A DNA stretch of 17,552 bases from JBBQXK01 sp052387255 (GTDB lineage Bacteria; Pseudomonadota; Alphaproteobacteria; Rhodobacterales; Rhodobacteraceae). This document shows, piece after piece, positions 14,971 through 17,552 of this stretch. The position numbers and the translations under genes were made by a program. Position 1 is the stretch's first letter, and the number at the start of each line of letters is the position of its first letter. The stretch covers positions 1 to 17,552 of the forward strand of contig JBQTJI010000104.1 in assembly GCA_052387255.1 (NCBI GenBank). The letters run 5' to 3'. Under the pieces are notes generated by a model, which searched no databases, had not been told where the DNA came from, and saw only the letters and a list, made by a program, of their open reading frames with translations.

Positions 14971-16394
14971 TCAGCTGTCTGGCAACACCTTGCCGGGGTT
15001 CATCCGGCCCTCGGGGTCGAGTGCGTGCTTGACGGCACGCATCACCTCCAGCGCGACCGGGTCCTTGCGGCGGGCCATTGAGCCCTTCTTGGACAGCCCG
15101 ACCCCGTGTTCGGCGGAAAAGCTGCCGCCCAGGCGCTGCACCTCGTCTTCCACCCGCGTCACCACGGCCTCGGCCAGCACCGGGTCGTCGCGGCTGGGAA
15201 AGACGGTGTAGTGCACGTTGCCGTCGCCCAGGTGCGCGATGGCCAGGCTGTCGGCACCGGGGTCGAGGACGGGCAGGGCGGCCTCCATGCCCCTCAGGAA
15301 ATCGCCCACGCGGTCCAAGGGCAGGGACACGTCGGTGTCGATGGTGGGCTTGCGCGCGAAGGTGACTTCGGCGGCCAGTTCGCGGCGCTGCCACATGGCG
15401 CTGCGCTGCGCGTCCGAGCGGGCGATCTCGGCGTCGGTCACGGCCCCCTGATCCAGCATCGCCGCCAGCACGGTTTCCAGCGTGTCGGTCAGGGGCAGGC
15501 TGCCGTCGTCGCGGGGGGTGGCCAGATCGGGGATGGTGGTCGCGATCTCGACCAGGATGGCCACGTCATGGATGCGGGCGAAGGGCAGGCGGATGTCGGG
15601 GCGGGCGGCGGCCAGGCGGCGCATGTAGGACGCGGGCATGTATTCAAAGGCCGCGACCGCGCCGCCGGTCGCCTCTTGCAGGCGGTTCAGCAGGCTCAGG
15701 GCGTCGTCCAGGCTGCGCAGGGCGACCATGGCGGTGGTATGGCCGCGCGGCGCGGGCACCAGTTTCATCACGGCGGCGGTCAGGAGGCCCAACGTCCCCT
15801 CGGCCCCGATGAACAGGTCCTTGAGCGCGTAGCCCGAATTGTCCTTGTGCAGTTCCGACATCAGGTTCAGCACGCGGCCATCGGCCAGCACCGCCTCGAC
15901 CCCCAGGCAGAGCGCGCGGGTGGACCCGTAGCGCACCACGTTCGATCCGCCCGCGTTGGTGGACAGGACACCCCCCAGTGTGGCCGACCCGCGCGCGCCG
16001 AACCAGAGCGGGAAGTACAGGCCCTGTGCCGCCGCAGCGTCGTGCAGGGTGGACAGGATCACCCCCGCCTCGGCAATGACGATCCGCGAGGCGGGCCGCA
16101 GCGCGCGGATGCGGTTCATCCGGTCGAGCGAGACCATCAGGCCGCCGTGGGTCATCAGCCCGCCGACCAGCCCGGTGCGGCCCCCGGCGGGAATGACGGA
16201 CAGGCCGTGCGACCGCGCGACGCGCATCACGGCGGCGACCTCGGCCGTGGTGCCGGGGCGGACGACGGCCGAGGGCCGGGACGTGTACTTGCCGGTCCAG
16301 TCATGGGTGTAGGCGGCCATGTCGGGGCCGGTCAGCACATGCGCGGGGCCGAGGGCGGCGATCAGGTCGGGCAGGGCGGCGTTCTGGGCGGCGG

Positions 16395-16398
<4 letters not shown>
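14971..16398 (-). CDS. FAD-linked D-2-hydroxyacid dehydrogenase (GlcD / D-2-hydroxyglutarate dehydrogenase-like)
   Basis: A 475-residue flavoprotein of the VAO/PCMH superfamily. The FAD-binding half shows PAGGRTGLVGG (70-80), GGVLSTNAGGSNVVRYGS (142-159) and DNSGYALKDLFIGAEGTLGL (186-205). The C-terminal FAD-oxidase domain has HLGDGNVH (two His spaced for metal binding in D-2-hydroxyglutarate dehydrogenase), SAEHGVG near 432, and the closing LDPEGRMNPGKVLPDS. These features fit D-2-hydroxyglutarate dehydrogenase, D-lactate dehydrogenase or a glycolate oxidase subunit; the substrate cannot be chosen from sequence alone. No glcE or glcF neighbour is visible, which argues against a GlcDEF complex. 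There is no signal peptide. The start ATG overlaps the ruvB stop by four bases and no clear ribosome-binding site is seen, so translation probably depends on coupling to ruvB. Confidence 0.88.
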
Positions 16399-17417
<1,019 letters not shown>

Positions 17418-17552
17418 GGGGTCAGCGCCGATGGAACGGGCGGGAGCGGGGGGCGGGCCCCCGGCCCCCCGGCGAAAAGGGGGACATCAGCATAAAGGGA
17501 AGTTGAGGGGGTGCCGCAAAATATCTGGGGCGGGGGTGGGGGGGGGGGGGGT
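17418..17552. other. GC-run hairpin region upstream of ruvB, ending in a poly-G tract
   Basis: No gene is seen in these 135 bases. CGGGGGGC (17447-17454) pairs with GCCCCCCG (17464-17471), and AAATATCTGGGG lies further out. This arrangement is reminiscent of the GC-run/ATATTT elements at 2218-2287 and 13912-13980, but degenerate. The window ends in a run of 14 G (17538-17551), probably a contig end or a sequencing-limited homopolymer. Any spacer to ruvA must include this tract. Confidence 0.5.

Overview
This window looks like the chromosome of a high-GC alphaproteobacterium, most likely a member of the Rhodobacteraceae (Paracoccus/Rhodobacter-like). This is inferred from the very GC-rich codon use, the fused IolC-DUF2090 gene, the UrtB form with a long N-terminal domain, and G-run/C-run intergenic elements carrying an ATATTT core. 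No rRNA, tRNA, transposase, integrase or CRISPR array was seen. I ran no database search, so all identities rest on motifs and family knowledge.

Layout from left to right. (1) Positions 60-5570, minus strand: the urea ABC transporter operon urtA-urtB-urtC-urtD. A strong hairpin lies between urtA and urtB, and a 268-base repeat-bearing gap lies between urtB and urtC. urtE would be expected beyond the left edge. (2) Positions 5571-5958: divergent intergenic region with two small hairpins in the likely urtA leader. (3) Positions 5959-8847, plus strand: a two-gene cassette made of an exported vanadium haloperoxidase/PAP2-fold protein and an exported FG-GAP/ASPIC-UnbV (CRTAC1-like) protein. (4) Positions 8848-9156: a 309-base leader with a possible terminator and two mutually exclusive hairpins. 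(5) Positions 9157-14810, plus strand: myo-inositol catabolism genes iolG, iolC (fused to a DUF2090 aldolase-like domain), iolD and iolB. The place between iolD and iolB, where iolE often sits, holds a 69-base repeat instead. (6) Positions 14811-14970: convergent intergenic gap with three copies of a 7-mer at exact 11-base spacing. (7) Positions 14971-17417, minus strand: ruvB followed by an overlapping FAD-linked D-2-hydroxyacid dehydrogenase. (8) Positions 17418-17552: GC-run hairpin region ending in a 14-G homopolymer, probably a contig end.

How the genes work together. UrtABCD imports urea as a nitrogen source. IolG oxidises myo-inositol to scyllo-inosose, IolD opens the ring of the dehydrated diketone, IolB isomerises 5-deoxy-glucuronate, and IolC phosphorylates the product. 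The DUF2090 domain probably performs the aldolase cleavage. The haloperoxidase-like/CRTAC1-like pair is the least understood part: both proteins appear exported, the genes are 3 bases apart, and they are probably co-translated.

The most interesting non-coding signal is a nearly identical ~70-base element found twice, 11.6 kb apart. In both places it follows a stop codon inside an operon and has the same orientation relative to transcription. A degenerate relative may precede ruvB.
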